Positions 11,418-22,900 of a stretch of DNA of 64,000 nt are shown piece after piece (position 1 is the first letter of the stretch; each line of letters starts with the position of its first letter). Position numbers and translations under genes: made by a program. Below the pieces are notes generated by a model. That model saw only the letters and a program-made list of their open reading frames with translations, did no database searches and was not told the DNA's origin. Origin of the DNA: Siphonodentalium dalli (taxonomy: Eukaryota > Mollusca > Scaphopoda > Gadilida > Siphonodentaliidae); NCBI GenBank assembly GCA_032622095.1, contig CP136061.1, positions 6,460,734 through 6,524,733 on the forward strand, written 5' to 3'.

Positions 11418-14400
11418 GCAAATTTAAAACAGCGCAAAAAAATAATATGCAGCGAATTTAAATACTAGTAAGGTAGGTGAACAAACGATGAATGCCCACT
11501 TCGATGTGAGACATATTGATTTCATTTTCCAGCAAATAATGACATATTAGTAGGTTCCCCACCCCTTGGACCCGTCAATTGAAAATTGAGGTTGTGAGAG
11601 CACCCTGTCTCCGGGAAAAGAAATAAAAAACTTGACCCCAGGAGCCAGCCTAGAGGATGACTTGGAGGAGGACTAGCCTAGAGGATGACCTGGGAGACAT
11701 CTTCTCTCTAAAATGTGCCACTTCTCCCTACGTTTGTCCTGGGGAGAAGTTGCTTCTCTCTCATAAACCAGTATTCATATGTCCCAACAGCATATTTGAA
11801 GTATATTTATTAATTATAATGGTGTTCTTACTCACTAAAATGGTTTTATAAATAGGTCCTTGTTTTGCATAATACTTTTTGGATCATAGAAGAGTGATAT
11901 TGGGGTGTAAATTGAACTTCAGCCTTTCTCACTTCTCCCTAATAACAGTCCGCTTCTCCATAATAACAGAAGTGACTTCTCCCAAGTCATCCTCTAGGCT
12001 GGTCATCTCCCAAGTCATCCTCTAGACTGGTCCTCTCCCAAGTCATCCTCTAGGCTGGTCCTCTCCCAAGTCATCCTCTAGGCTGGTCCTCTCCCAATTT
12101 AAGTCATTCTCTAGGCTGGTCCTCTCCCAAGTCATCCTCTAGGCTGGTCCTCTCCCAAGTCATCCTCTAGGCTGGTGCTCTCCCAAGTCATCCTCTAGGC
12201 TGGTCCTCTCCCAAGTCATCCTCTAGGCTGGTCCTCTCCCAAGTCATTCTCTAGGCTGGTCCTCTCCCAAGTCATCCTCTAGGCTGGTGCTCTCCCAAGT
12301 CATCCTCTAGGCTGGTGCTCTCCCAAGTCATCCTCTAGGCTGGTCCTCTCCCAAGTCATTCTCTAGGCTGGTCCTCTCCCAAGTCATCCTCTAGGCTGGT
12401 GCTCTCCCAAGTCATCCTCTAGGCTGGTGCTCTCCCAAGTCATCCTCTAGGCTGGTCCTCTCCCAAGTCATTCTCTAGGCTGGTCCTCTCCCAAGTCATC
12501 CTCTAGGCTGGTCCTCTCCCAAGTCATCCTCTAGGCTGGTCCTCTCCCAATTTAAGTCATTCTCTAGGCTGGTCCTCTCCCAAGTCATCCTCTAGGCTGG
12601 TCCTCTCCCAAGTCATCCTCTAGGCTGGTGCTCTCCCAAGTCATCCTCTAGGCTGGTGCTCTCCCAAGTCATCCTCTAGGCTGGTCCTCTCCCAAGTCAT
12701 TCTCTAGGCTGGTCCTCTCCCAAGTCATCCTCTAGGCTGGTCCTCTCCCAAGTCATCCTCTAGGCTGGTCCTCTCCCAATTTAAGTCATTCTCTAGGCTG
12801 GTCCTCTCCCAAGTCATCCTCTAGGCTGGTCCTCTCCCAAGTCATCCTCTAGGCTGGTCCTCTCCCAAGTCATCCTCTAGGCTGGTCCTCTCCCAAGTCA
12901 TCCTCTAGGCTGGTCCTCTCCCAAGTCATCCTCTAGGCTGGTCCTCTCCCAAGTCATCCTCTAGGCTGGTCCTCTCCCAAGTCATTCTCTAGGCTGGTCC
13001 TCTCCCAAGTCATCCTCTAGGCTGGTGCTCTCCCAAGTCATCCTCTAGGCTGGTCCTCTCCCAAGTCATCCTCCAGGCTGGTCCTCTCCCAAGTCATCCT
13101 CTAGGCTGGTCCTCTCCCAAGTCATCCTCTAGGCTGGTCCTCTCCCAAGTCATCCTCTAGGCTGGTCCTCTCCCAAGTCATCCTCTAGGCTGGTCCTCTC
13201 CCAAGTCATCCTCTAGGCTGGTCCTCTCCCAAGTCATCCTCCAGGCTGGTCCTCTCCCAAGTCATCCTCTAGGCTGGTCCTCTCCCAAGTCATCCTCTAG
13301 GCTGGTCCTCTCCCAAGTCATCCTCTAGGCTGGTCCTCTCCCAAGTCATCCTCTAGGCTGGTCCTCTCCCAAGTCATCCTCTAGGCTGGTCCTCTCCCAA
13401 GTCATCCTCTAGGCTGGTCCTCTCCCAAGTCATCCTCTAGGCTGGTCCTCTCCCAAGTCATTCTCTAGGCTGGTCCTCTCCCAAGTCATCCTCTAGGCTG
13501 GTGCTCTCCCAAGTCATCCTCTAGGCTGGTCCTCTCCCAAGTCATCCTCCAGGCTGGTCCTCTCCCAAGTCATCCTCTAGGCTGGTCCTCTCCCAAGTCA
13601 TCCTCTAGGCTGGTCCTCTCCCAAGTCATCCTCTAGGCTGGTCCTCTCCCAAGTCATCCTCTAGGCTGGTCCTCTCCCAAGTCATCCTCTAGGCTGGTCC
13701 TCTCACAAGTCATCCTCTAGGCTGGTTCTCTCCCAAGTCATCCTCTAGGCTGGTCCTCTCCCAAGTCATCCTCTAGGCTGGTCCTCTCCCAAGTCATCCT
13801 CTAGGCTGGTCCTCTCCCAAGTCATCCTCTAGGCTGGTCCTCTCCCAAGTCATCCCCCAGGCTGGTCCTCTCCCAAGTCATCCTCTAGGCTGGTCCTCTC
13901 CTAAGTCATCCTCTAGGCTGGTCCTCTCCCAATTTAAGTCATCCTCTAGGCTGGTCCTCTCCCAAGTCATCATCTAGGCTGGTGCTCTCCCAAGTCATCC
14001 TCTAGGCTGGTCCTCTCCCAATTTAAGTCATCCTCTAGGCTGGTGCTCTCCCAAGTCATCCTCTAGGCTGGTGCTCTCCCAAGTCATCCTCTAGGCTGGT
14101 CCTCTCCCAAGTCATCCTCTAGGCTGGTCCTCTCCCAAGTCATCCTCTAGGCTGGTCCTCTCCCAAGTCATCCTCTAGGCTGGTCCTCTCCCAAGTCATC
14201 CTCTAGGCTGGTCCTCTCCCAAGTCATCCTCTAGGCTGGTGCTCTCCCAAGTCATCCTCTAGGTCCTGTTTCCAAAGTCATTTTCTAGGCAGGTTCCTGT
14301 CTCCCAAGTGAGGCCAAGTTTTCTTTTCCAGGCGACAGGGTGCTCTCACACTCTAAAATTTGTTCAATTGATGGTACCAGGGTCGAGGACATACTAGTAT

Positions 14401-14525
14401 GTCATTATTTGCTGGAAAATGGCATAAATATTTCTCACATCGAAGTGGGTGTTAATGTATACTTCACCTACCTTACTCATATTTAAACTTACGGCATATT
14501 ATTTTTTGATCAGTTTTAAATTTGC
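11418..14525. mobile_element. TIR element with ~215-bp arms enclosing a 28-bp minisatellite
   Basis: The left arm (about 11418-11634) is inverted in the right arm (about 14315-14525). Shared words include GCAAATTTAAAAC, AAATAATATGC, AGTAAGGTAGGTGAA, CCCACTTCGATGTGAGA, TTTTCCAGCAAATAATGACATA, TCAATTGA, TGTGAGAGCACCCTGTC and GGAAAAGAAA. Between them is the array at 11976-14266. Two minisatellite units in the opposite direction sit near the left arm (11645-11705), so the unit itself is part of the inverted structure. No transposase ORF. Confidence 0.85.
11976..14266. repeat. 28-bp minisatellite, about 80 copies
   Basis: The unit is GTCATCCTCTAGGCTGG + TCCTCTCCCAA. Variants: TGCTCTCCC, ATTCTCTAGG, CCTCCAGG, and a 33-bp form with an added TTTAA (CCCAATTTAAGTC). 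The variants recur in blocks, which suggests expansion by multi-unit duplication. Units decay to 14310. Confidence 0.97.
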
Positions 14526-14831
14526 TATCCTTTTGCTAGTCTTTGCCTTGTTCACTTTTTTGATGATGCTCATATGTGATTATGTGTGTAAGCATTTATT
14601 AAAGCAATTTATTCTTAAACTTTTGGTTTCTACATTAACCCTGATATTTATTGATGATATTGCCTAAACTATAGTACTCCCCGAGAGCTTTCCAATGAAT
14701 GGCAACAAGCCATATTTCTGACTAAATCCTGAAAAATTACCCATAATTCTGCTGTGGTTAAGGAGTCAATTATTCAGGGTTTACTGTAGGTCAATACATA
14801 CGTTAAATACTTTTATATACCCAAGCTTATA
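14526..14831. other. Unassigned intergenic DNA
   Basis: AT-rich. A phrase near 14697-14775 (CTGAAAAATTACCCATAATTCTG) recurs at 41445-41500, so part is a dispersed repeat. Confidence 0.45.
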
Positions 14832-15180
14832 AATAGTGTGGTTGACATTTGCAGTAAGAAGTCCCCAGAAGGTGAATTTAGTGACGCTATCCTGCACAGT
14901 GGGCTATCATCACTATATTCACCCTCTGGAGAGTGGAGACCTCATTCTGCTTGGGCCTCATCTTCTGTTCGTTTCTATATCCCCTAATTTGCAGAAGATA
15001 AAATGCATAATCGAGGTTACTAATGAATGAACGTCACCAACTTAAAACTGGGGGAACTTATCTGATCTGATCTTAGGTCTCCCATATCAGTTGAGGCCTA
15101 AGCAGAATGAAGTTCCCAGAGGTTGAGTTTGGTGATGCTAGCCCACCATGTGAGATAGTATCACTAAATTCACCCTCTGC
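14832..15180. mobile_element. Double-hairpin MITE family B, copy 2
   Basis: A left hairpin at about 14850-14960, then a spacer (CCCCTAATTTGCAGAAGATA...) close to that at 47037-47130, then the first part of a right hairpin from about 15100. The right end stops at CACCCTCTGC, so this copy is truncated. Confidence 0.8.
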
Positions 15181-15332
15181 CAAACACTATATCCATGCTT
15201 ATGTATACAATAGAAAGATATATTCATTTTTAAAGTCACAGAAATTAGAAAAGTCGGGGACTGATTTTTCTTCAGCGTGGAACAAACTGTACAATAAAAT
15301 ATGTCCCTTGTTAGTCTATTCAGGATAGTCAG

Positions 15333-15934
15333 CAGGGTTTCCGCTAGGGATTGGGGGAATGTGGCCGTATTTTGGAAGCACATACCAGGCGCCCTGTTGG
15401 GAGATATTTATCACTGAAAAGTAGCCATTTCCTTGCACTTGAGACAACAAGCAGGAACATTGAAGCTTCGTATAGAAACCAAATTAGTTACGCCATGAGC
15501 AGAGCTCATTGTCACGTGTTAACGTTCTTCATGCCTGCTTTCTTTGTATTTTGTTCACAGTACCGATCAAAACAATTTGTTGTAACAATCAAAAGCCATT
15601 CCTCAGACGGAGATGACCTCATGCTGGATTCGTATAATGGATAATTTTGTATTAATTTCATAGGGAATAACTATTAAACATTCACCCGACAAAGCGTCAC
15701 CCAGGATGGTGTAGACAACTGTGCACGTGATCCGCGCTACTGAATATGTCTTGTTCAGGCACCAAGTGTAGGATTCCTTGCAATCTGTTAATCATCAGTG
15801 TCAGTGATTGCTCGTCCTGTGTAAAAAGGGGGCTGAGCTAGGTCTGTGGCAATTTTGTGGCAAATATTAAGTCAAGGTTGGGGAGGGGAATGAGGCCGCT
15901 GGACGGCCGGCCTGCCATTGTAGCGGAAACCCTG
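15333..15934. mobile_element. TIR element, 14-bp CAGGGTTTCCGCTA ends
   Basis: CAGGGTTTCCGCTA at 15333 is perfectly inverted as TAGCGGAAACCCTG ending at 15934. The CAGGG start is hAT-like, but the flanks show no 8-bp duplication. No transposase found. A similar terminus occurs at 29798. Confidence 0.7.
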
Positions 15935-15954
15935 GTAGGGTGTGCCAAATGATT

Positions 15955-16560
15955 TAGTCATCAAACGAGTAAAATCTTTTTGAAATTTACAGGCATGTTT
16001 AGGATTACTTTTAGATAGCTCCCATCAAGAGGTGATCCTAAACATGGCTGTTTTCCAAATGATTCTCCAATAAATGTGGGCTGCAAGGTGTGCCAATGAA
16101 TTAAAATGTGAAATCCAAGATGGCTGCTGGCGGCCATATTTTTAACGAATGTTGGAAAAGAATTGATGGCTCCCATCCAAAGGTCACCCCAAAGATCCAT
16201 ATAAAGTTTGGTGATGATCAGATAAGAATTGTGGCCTGTAGGTGTGCTGAAAGAAAACGTTGGATTGATGCACACATTCTCAAATGAACAACGGACATCA
16301 ACCCATGGCCATAGCTCAAACTTGACTGACAGTGAGGCCACATCACTCATACAATCATCACCAAATTTGATATCGGGGTGACTTCTGGATGGGAGCTATT
16401 AATTTTTAACGAATTTTGTTGGAAAATATGGCCATCAGCAGCCGTCTTTGATTTTACTTTTGAATCCATTGAAACACCCTGCCGTCCACATTTATTGGAA
16501 AAATGTTTCAAATGAAAAGTTTGATCTATCACAATACTAAAACTTTTTGACTTTCCTTAT
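15955..16560. repeat. Dispersed tandem-core repeat (GCAGCCAT family)
   Basis: Several ~150-170 bp diverged units with GATGGGAGCTAT and TGGCCATCAGCAGCC wording, in mixed orientation. No coding content. Confidence 0.6.
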
Positions 16561-16621
16561 TTTTTTTATCAATTAACGCATCTCCATGTTGAGCTACAGT
16601 GTCATTGACACTTCCATTTAT

Positions 16622-16795
16622 ATTGGCCTAACATTCCAATCTCTACCAATTTTAATAATTTTTTCTTGTATTCTTTAACAATTTTATAATTTCACCCATA
16701 CAGAGCCCCAGACAAATATGAGCAGACGACACTCTGCTATATGCTTCTATATATGTGTGGGGCTCCCTGCAGGGTAATGGATGTTTTATATTTTA
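16622..16795. mobile_element. Fragment of family A MITE spacer, inverted
   Basis: Reverse of the 451-916 spacer: GGCCTAACA..., AATTTCACCCATACAGAGCC and GTGTGGGGCTCCCTGCAGGG occur in order. The hairpin modules are missing. Confidence 0.75.
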
Positions 16796-17305
16796 TGTTT
16801 CGTGATATAGTTCTTTGGTTCTTGTGGGACTTTCCAAACTTAAGGTATGAAATTACATAAATTTTGTTCTAGATTTTGTGTTCTTAATAAGGGCATCCAA
16901 CATGTTTTCTTAATATCGCCGAAGTCCACAAAATGTGGGTAAACTGTCATCTTACTAGGGCCCTGCGAATCGGGCATTTTCATTTTGAATCGAATCTCGA
17001 ATATCACTTGACTGAGTGGCTGTAACGGTATTAATTTACTAACTTCGTAACAACGATAAGTGATCGTCGGTATATAATGTACATATTACCCATTAATGAA
17101 TTAAATTTGCATTTACACAATTAAGTGCACATTCTTTGTGGCTATCTCTGCTATAGAATATCGAAAAGGTATCATAAGCAATAATGAAGTCAGTAAGCAT
17201 TCACGTAGCTGAAGTTCGACATATATATTAAATTTTAGCTAGATCAGTTTAGGCCTAAAAAAAAAAGACGTTTGTTTCCGCTAACCCGACCGACCCTATT
17301 TTTTT

Positions 17306-17384
17306 TTTGTTGCAATGGCAATAAAAAGTTTAGGGTCGGGGGGTTACCCCGACCCTAAACTTTTTATTGCCATTGCAACAAAAC
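17306..17384. repeat. Near-perfect ~36-bp stem hairpin
   Basis: TTGTTGCAATGGCAAT...TTTAGGGTCGGGG is followed after ~6 bases by CCCCGACCCTAAAC...ATTGCCATTGCAACAA. This is an internal palindrome of the 17251-19486 element. Confidence 0.9.
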
Positions 17385-18044
17385 AAAAATCGGACCAAAA
17401 TAAAAAAATTTAGGTCCCAATTCATATCATAACAAGTTGCAAAACATTAATATATTTATATATATTGCCATAAGAAATTTAAGTTTACAAAAAGATTTAA
17501 GTTTAACAGTTGGAATCATACCGTACTGTAAAGTATGTTTGGCTTTATCTAGCTTTCATCTGTGAAAACTTCAAATAGTTAGAGTTCAGGTTTGTTATCA
17601 TTCAGCCTTCAGACTTCAGTATTTCAATCAAATACAGTACAGGAACATTAACAATTTGATCAAATCAACCTGGTTATCAGGTGGGATATCATAATACCAA
17701 ATGAAAAATTAACATAGAGATTAGTACTATAAATAGTAATTACTATACTATAAATAGTAATTACTAACTTAATAGACATTGTTTCTGTACTACATGTAGT
17801 ATATTATGTATGTGTCTCACTTGAATTTTATAAAATAGCCTATTATATGAATTAGAGTGATAATGGTAAGTCTCATTTCAAGCAGGATAATCATAGTCCA
17901 TTGAACCAAAAGATATCTGACAATATCTTATAAGCATTTCCAATCCATACAGATAAAACAAGAGATCGACTGTCGTCCGGTGCATACCCTCTTAGCGCAT
18001 ACCGCCTGATGTGGGCATATCTATAACTTATGATTGCTATACTC

Positions 18045-18815
18045 AGACAGATGGACCCAAAAAATCAGCATTTTCATATAAACAAAGATGAATAACTATA
18101 AAACAAAAAACAAAAACAGTTGAATGTGCCATTAAATGTCCTCATAGTGGTGAACATCCATACAAAATTTCATTGAGATCTGAGCATTACTGTTCAAGTT
18201 ATGACCTCAGAACCGACGTCAGATGGACCAAACAGCCAACATTTCCAGAAAAACAAAGATGAATAACTCTAGAATGGAAAAGCGGAACAGAACAATGGAA
18301 CACTCTATTGAATGTCCTCATAGTAGTGAACATATGTACCAAATTTCATTGAGATCCCAGCACAACTGTTGAAGTTACGACATGAACAGACACCAGACGG
18401 ACCAAAAAGCCAATATTTCCAGATAAACAAAGATGTATAAGTCTAGAATGGAAAATTCGAACAAAACGATGGAACTCTATTTTTAATGTCCTTATAGTAG
18501 TGAACATCCATACCAATTTTTATTGAGATCCCAGCACAACTGTTGAAGTTACGACATGAACAGACCCCAGACAGACCAAAATGCCAACATTTCCAGATAA
18601 ACAAAGATGAAACACTCTAGAATGGAGAATCCGAACAAAACGATGGAACCCTCTATTTAATGTCCTCATAGTAGTGAACATCCATACCTAATTTCATTGA
18701 GATCCGAGTACTACTGTTCAAGTTATGACATGAACAGACATCGGACGGACGTATGGACAGACGCACGGACGGACAGGTGCAAAACAGTACACCCCCCTTT
18801 TTTTTTTAAAAGGGG
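18045..18815. repeat. Four ~175-bp tandem units ending in a GGACGG tract and a terminal hairpin
   Basis: Units share AACAAAGATGAATAACTCTA, CCTCATAGTAGTGAACATCC and ATTTCATTGAGATCC. After the last unit come GGACGGAC repeats and a short hairpin (ACACCCCCCTTTT...AAAAGGGGTAT). The architecture resembles Helentron/HINE or mollusc pearl-type elements (inference). Confidence 0.75.
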
Positions 18816-18960
18816 TATAAAAAAATTCCAAAGTTATGTTTGAGAAACTTGATCAAATTGACCTCTCAGTAAAATTCAAAATACTGACTCTGCCCTAGAT
18901 TAGCTCTAAATGCAATGGATTTTCACAAATTTTCCAGGGTGAGAACCCCCACCATCAGCA

Positions 18961-18976
18961 GGGGGGGGGGGGGGGG
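18961..18976 (+). repeat. Poly-G run (16 G)
   Basis: Uninterrupted G homopolymer; length is likely variable. Confidence 0.9.
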
Positions 18977-19700
18977 TCACCCCTACCAAACCTTCCTCCG
19001 CTCAGGCCTTCAGGTTATGCCATTGGCATATCATTGCCCAAAAACAGGTGTCCTAAAAAAATACCTAGATCCTTCACTGAATGTGGAGGAGAAGGTGGTG
19101 TTCTGAAGCCATCATTAAGAGATCGGTACAAGACGGTCACTCCAATATGTGAACAGTGCAGTGGTGCTGGACTGACTCCAGTTGTCGCCAGACCATATGG
19201 GAAATATTAGGATTATCAAAGACTATATTAGTATATAGACTAGTATATATGTAAATATTAAAGCATATGTAAGATTGAATTGGAGTTTATAGTTTCTCTG
19301 TCATCTGGGTTAACATGATTGGGGCTTAGAAGTGCATAGTTTGGGTTATTGACAAGTATTATACAGTTATTTTTAAAGATACTGAAAAAAAAAAGTTAAC
19401 CAAAAAAAAAAAGTTAAGCCTACCTACCTACCCTAATTTTTTTCAGCTCGTTAGCGGAAACAAACGTATTTTTTTGTTAGGCCTTAGCGAAAAAGCAATG
19501 TTGTCCATTGCCGTAAGAGAATAGAACTGGTGCCAGTGTTTCGATACAATTTGAATCAAGACAGCCAATTTCAAATCAAATTGAATCAGATGAAATATTC
19601 CGAATCGCATCAAATCGATTCGAAGGCCCCTAGATCTTACCGAGTCATCAAGGGAGGTAAACCCTGCATGGAGTTTGCTAACATTCATCCTTTATTATTG

Positions 19701-19703
19701 CAG
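19701..19703 (+). promoter_or_regulatory. Possible 3' splice acceptor before the ZCRB1 start exon
   Basis: TTTATTATTGCAG precedes 19704. If used, the start exon would be 19704-19987 with a 171-nt leader and an upstream non-coding exon not located here. No transcript evidence, so tentative. Confidence 0.25.
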
Positions 19704-19842
19704 ATACACAAGTTGACGTTTGAGAATACACTGTTTAGAGCAGCATTTATTCACATCAAATCACCGGTATGGGATGATCGTACGCTGTACCGCTGTCACT
19801 GAGATAGAGAAACATTTTTATATGAAGTTTAGAGTGTAAAGA

Positions 19843-19872
19843 ATGAGTGGAGGTTACTCAGATCACATGTGA
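19843..19872 (+). other. Nine-codon upstream ORF in the ZCRB1 leader
   Basis: ATG at 19843 encodes MSGGYSDHM and stops at 19870-19872, two bases before the ZCRB1 ATG and in another frame. Its first four residues equal those of ZCRB1 because ATGAGTGGAGGTT is duplicated 32 bp apart. If transcription starts upstream it could damp or channel initiation by termination-reinitiation (inference). Confidence 0.5.
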
Positions 19873-19874
19873 GG

Positions 19875-19987
19875 ATGAGTGGAGGTTTAGCACCGAGTCG
19901 GAGCACCATTTACGTCTCCAATTTACCATTCTCACTCACCAACAATGACATCCATAAAATCTTCGCCAAATATGGGAAGGTTGTCAA
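19875..19987 (+). CDS. ZCRB1: ZCRB1 coding exon 1 (residues 1-37 plus two bases of codon 38)
   Basis: ATG in context GAGGATGAG opens MSGGLAPS, the conserved family N-terminus, so this start is preferred over the ATG at 19843. It holds RNP2 (IYVSNL) and the first RRM helix, ending in KYGKVV. It ends AA before donor GTAAGT (phase 2); Lys38 is completed by the first base of exon 2. Confidence 0.95.
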
Positions 19988-22900
19988 GTAAGTATGATTG
20001 AAGAATAAAAATAAAATGCTGTAGATCTATGATCCCATCTACCCATTTTTATGTGTACCCATACCATAGTACGGTACACATAGTGTCAACGTCCGGATTG
20101 ACCACTCGTCGTTCGTCCATCTGTCTGTCGCGCCTTCTGTCCGTCCATAGACACTTCACGTGTAATGCGATAACTCAAACATTTTCTATCCAATCAAAAC
20201 CAAATTTTTTATATGGGTTTCCCAAAATACAGATCGAATTCGAATTTGGGTTTGATCCGAGATTTGGTTACAGAGTTATGGCCCTTTTTCGACACATTCT
20301 GCCATAACTCAAACATTTTTTATCTGATAGGGAACCAAATTTGGTATGTGAGTGTCACAGCCCAAAATACAGATCGCGTTCGAATATGGGTTTGATCCAA
20401 TTTATTTTAAAGGAGTTATGACCCTTTTTCGAGAAAAAAAATCCGATGCTATAACCGAAGTATTTTGTGTCCGATTGTTTTCATATTTGATATGCAACCC
20501 TCACCTGTATAGTTTTTGGTATTGATTGGTTGATCAGTTTAGAAAATAATTAACCCTTCACACACATGCTATCCAAAGCAATAAGTTGAACATATTTCTT
20601 CTGATCTGCCTCATATTGCTTACATAGGTTTTTCTTAGCATGTTCTTCATCTGTATGGTTTTTGGTATTGTTTAATTAAGTCTTTTTAATCTTATGTTTA
20701 CTTAGAATTCACCCAAGCTGCTATGACTTAAAACATTTTTCATCTGATCAACACCAAATTTGGTATATGAATTTATCACCCCTATATACAGATCGAGATC
20801 GAATATGGATTTGATCCGCTATATTTTAACAGAGTTATTGTCCTTTATAATTCAAGTAATTAATACCTCTTTGCTGCTGTGAATTTGAAGAGAACATTTC
20901 ACACAGACCAGATGTGTTATTGAAATGAGTTATTTATTGCTATGGACATTAGATACTACATGCTAAGTCTGACAGTAGTGGCTGGCAGGCTTTGTTTATC
21001 ATATGTCAAACTGTGATTGATGACTCTCTGGTCTAGTTATGTTTTCTGTTTGGGTAAGATTAACCACATACTATCCGATTTGATAACTCAAATATTTCCA
21101 TTGATAATGTTTATAGTTCTTGGCATAGTTTATGATAACACACCCCTAACCTGCATAGTGAGGGTCATTTGGTTTATTTGCTTAAAAATATTAACATCCT
21201 CCACCAATCCTATTGACACAATGTGATAAGTAAATATTCTTCACATGATCACTATATAAAGTGTGAATTGTTGAAACTTTTGCATGCATGAAAAGTTTGG
21301 TGTAAGGATTTATAAAAATAGCTAATCGTTATCGCCAAGGTATGGGTTAAACATCTGCCTATAATGATCGGCTTCTCGTTTACCAGAGTTATGGTCCTTT
21401 TATTTTTAGCTCAACTTGACAAAGTCAAGTTTGTTAACTTCTGCTATTGCTTAAACATTTAAACTTTCTACATTCAAGGTATTTAGGTACATGTAAGGTA
21501 TTACATTATCCCATTATTTTTGAATTTCATTAAAAAACAGGGCCTTTTTGGATTTTACTGTTTGCATGAATAAACACCATACAGGTCACATCTCTCATGC
21601 TATCACCAAACTTCATATGGATCTTCGGGGTGACCTCTAGATGGGAGCTTACCATTTTTTACGAATTGTGTTAAAAACATGGCCACTGACGGCCATATTG
21701 GATTTCAGATTTGATTCCATTGGCAAACCATGCAGCCCACAATTATTGGCGAAATGTTTTGAAAATTTACAGGCATGTTTGGGATCACCTCTAGATGGGA
21801 GCTATTGAATTTGAACGATTTCTGATATAAAAAAAACTAGGCCGCTGGCAACCATCTTGGATTTTACTCTTTGCATGACTTTGATTTTGATACCCCCCAC
21901 TCTCGGAGAGAATGGGGGTATACTGGATTGACAACATCCATCCATCCAGACATTTATCTGCCCATTGTACCATCTGTCCGACCATCCGTCCGTCTGGGTA
22001 GATATATCAATCACCAGTTGTCAGATCTGAATCTGTATATGGTTGTTCACTACTATGAGGGCATTCAACGGAGTATTCAATCGTTTTTTCCAGATTTTCC
22101 ATTCTAGAGTTATTATGCCCCCGATCTCCGATGGAGATTTGGGGGTATATAGTGGAGCCCTCCTTCCATCCTTCCGTCCGTCGTACCGTCCGTCCGTACG
22201 AACGTTTCAACTCATAACTTTGGTTTCGCTAACTCAATTCAGTTGATCTTTGGTATGCTAATAGACCAGCCGGGGGACAAGATTTCCCCATAACTGCGGT
22301 TTCGTCAGCCCATTTTTTCCAGAGTTACGCCCCTTTTTGGACTTAGAAAATTCAGTTTTCTGTGGCATACGAACGTTTCAACTCATAACTTTGGTTTCGC
22401 TAATTCAATTCAGTTGATCTATGGTATGCCAATAGACCAGCCGGGGGGACAAGATTTCCCCATAGCCGTGGTTTCGTCCGCCCATTTTTTCCAGAGTTAC
22501 GCCCCTTTTTGGACTTAGAAAATTCAGGTTTTCTGCTACTTTTTTTGGTTTCCAGATTATAACTTGATTTTGGATTGTTTATTTGCAAAACCCGTTTTTT
22601 TGTGTCTTACCAATATCGCAATACAGGTCATGGTAAAATTTCGGTTCAATCAGGTTCAATCGGATTATTTTTGTGAGAGTTATGACCCTTTTCGACTTAA
22701 AAATTCAGTTTTTTTTTTTAGAAAATTCAGTTTTCCTTCTATTGTGGCACCAGACCAAATTTGAAGCTAATATAGAACAACATTCGTACTAAATACTCAT
22801 GAATAGCATAACTTTACAAAGTGCCATTTAATAAGTATTTGCACAAAAATAAGAAAAATCCTCTCTGATTGTACAGTCGGGGGCGTTACCTCCGCCCAGC

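Larger units (their letters stand above)
17251..19486. mobile_element. Nested element with ~35-bp TIRs inside the hAT copy
   Basis: The left end AGGCCTAAAAA...GACGTTTGTTTCCGCTAAC is inverted as GTTAGCGGAAACAAACGT...TTAGGCCT at about 19450-19486. It carries a long hairpin (17306-17384), a 16-base G run (18961-18976) and a four-unit tandem core (18045-18815). Confidence 0.7.
16956..19632. mobile_element. hAT-type element with nested insertion, ending just upstream of ZCRB1
   Basis: It begins TAGGGCCCTGCGAATCG and ends GATTCGAAGGCCCCTA, imperfect TIRs of hAT style. The flanks read CATCTTAC (16948-16955) and GATCTTAC (19633-19640): 7 of 8 match, as for an aged 8-bp duplication. Subterminal GAATC words are frequent. 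Most of its length is the second element at 17251-19486. No transposase. Confidence 0.75.

Noticed and set aside
14449-14667. Hydrophobic 72-codon frame
   Set aside because: Overlaps the TIR of the minisatellite element; AT-rich chance frame.
17306-17384. microRNA precursor
   Set aside because: The stem is a perfect palindrome within a transposon, as expected of a fold-back repeat.
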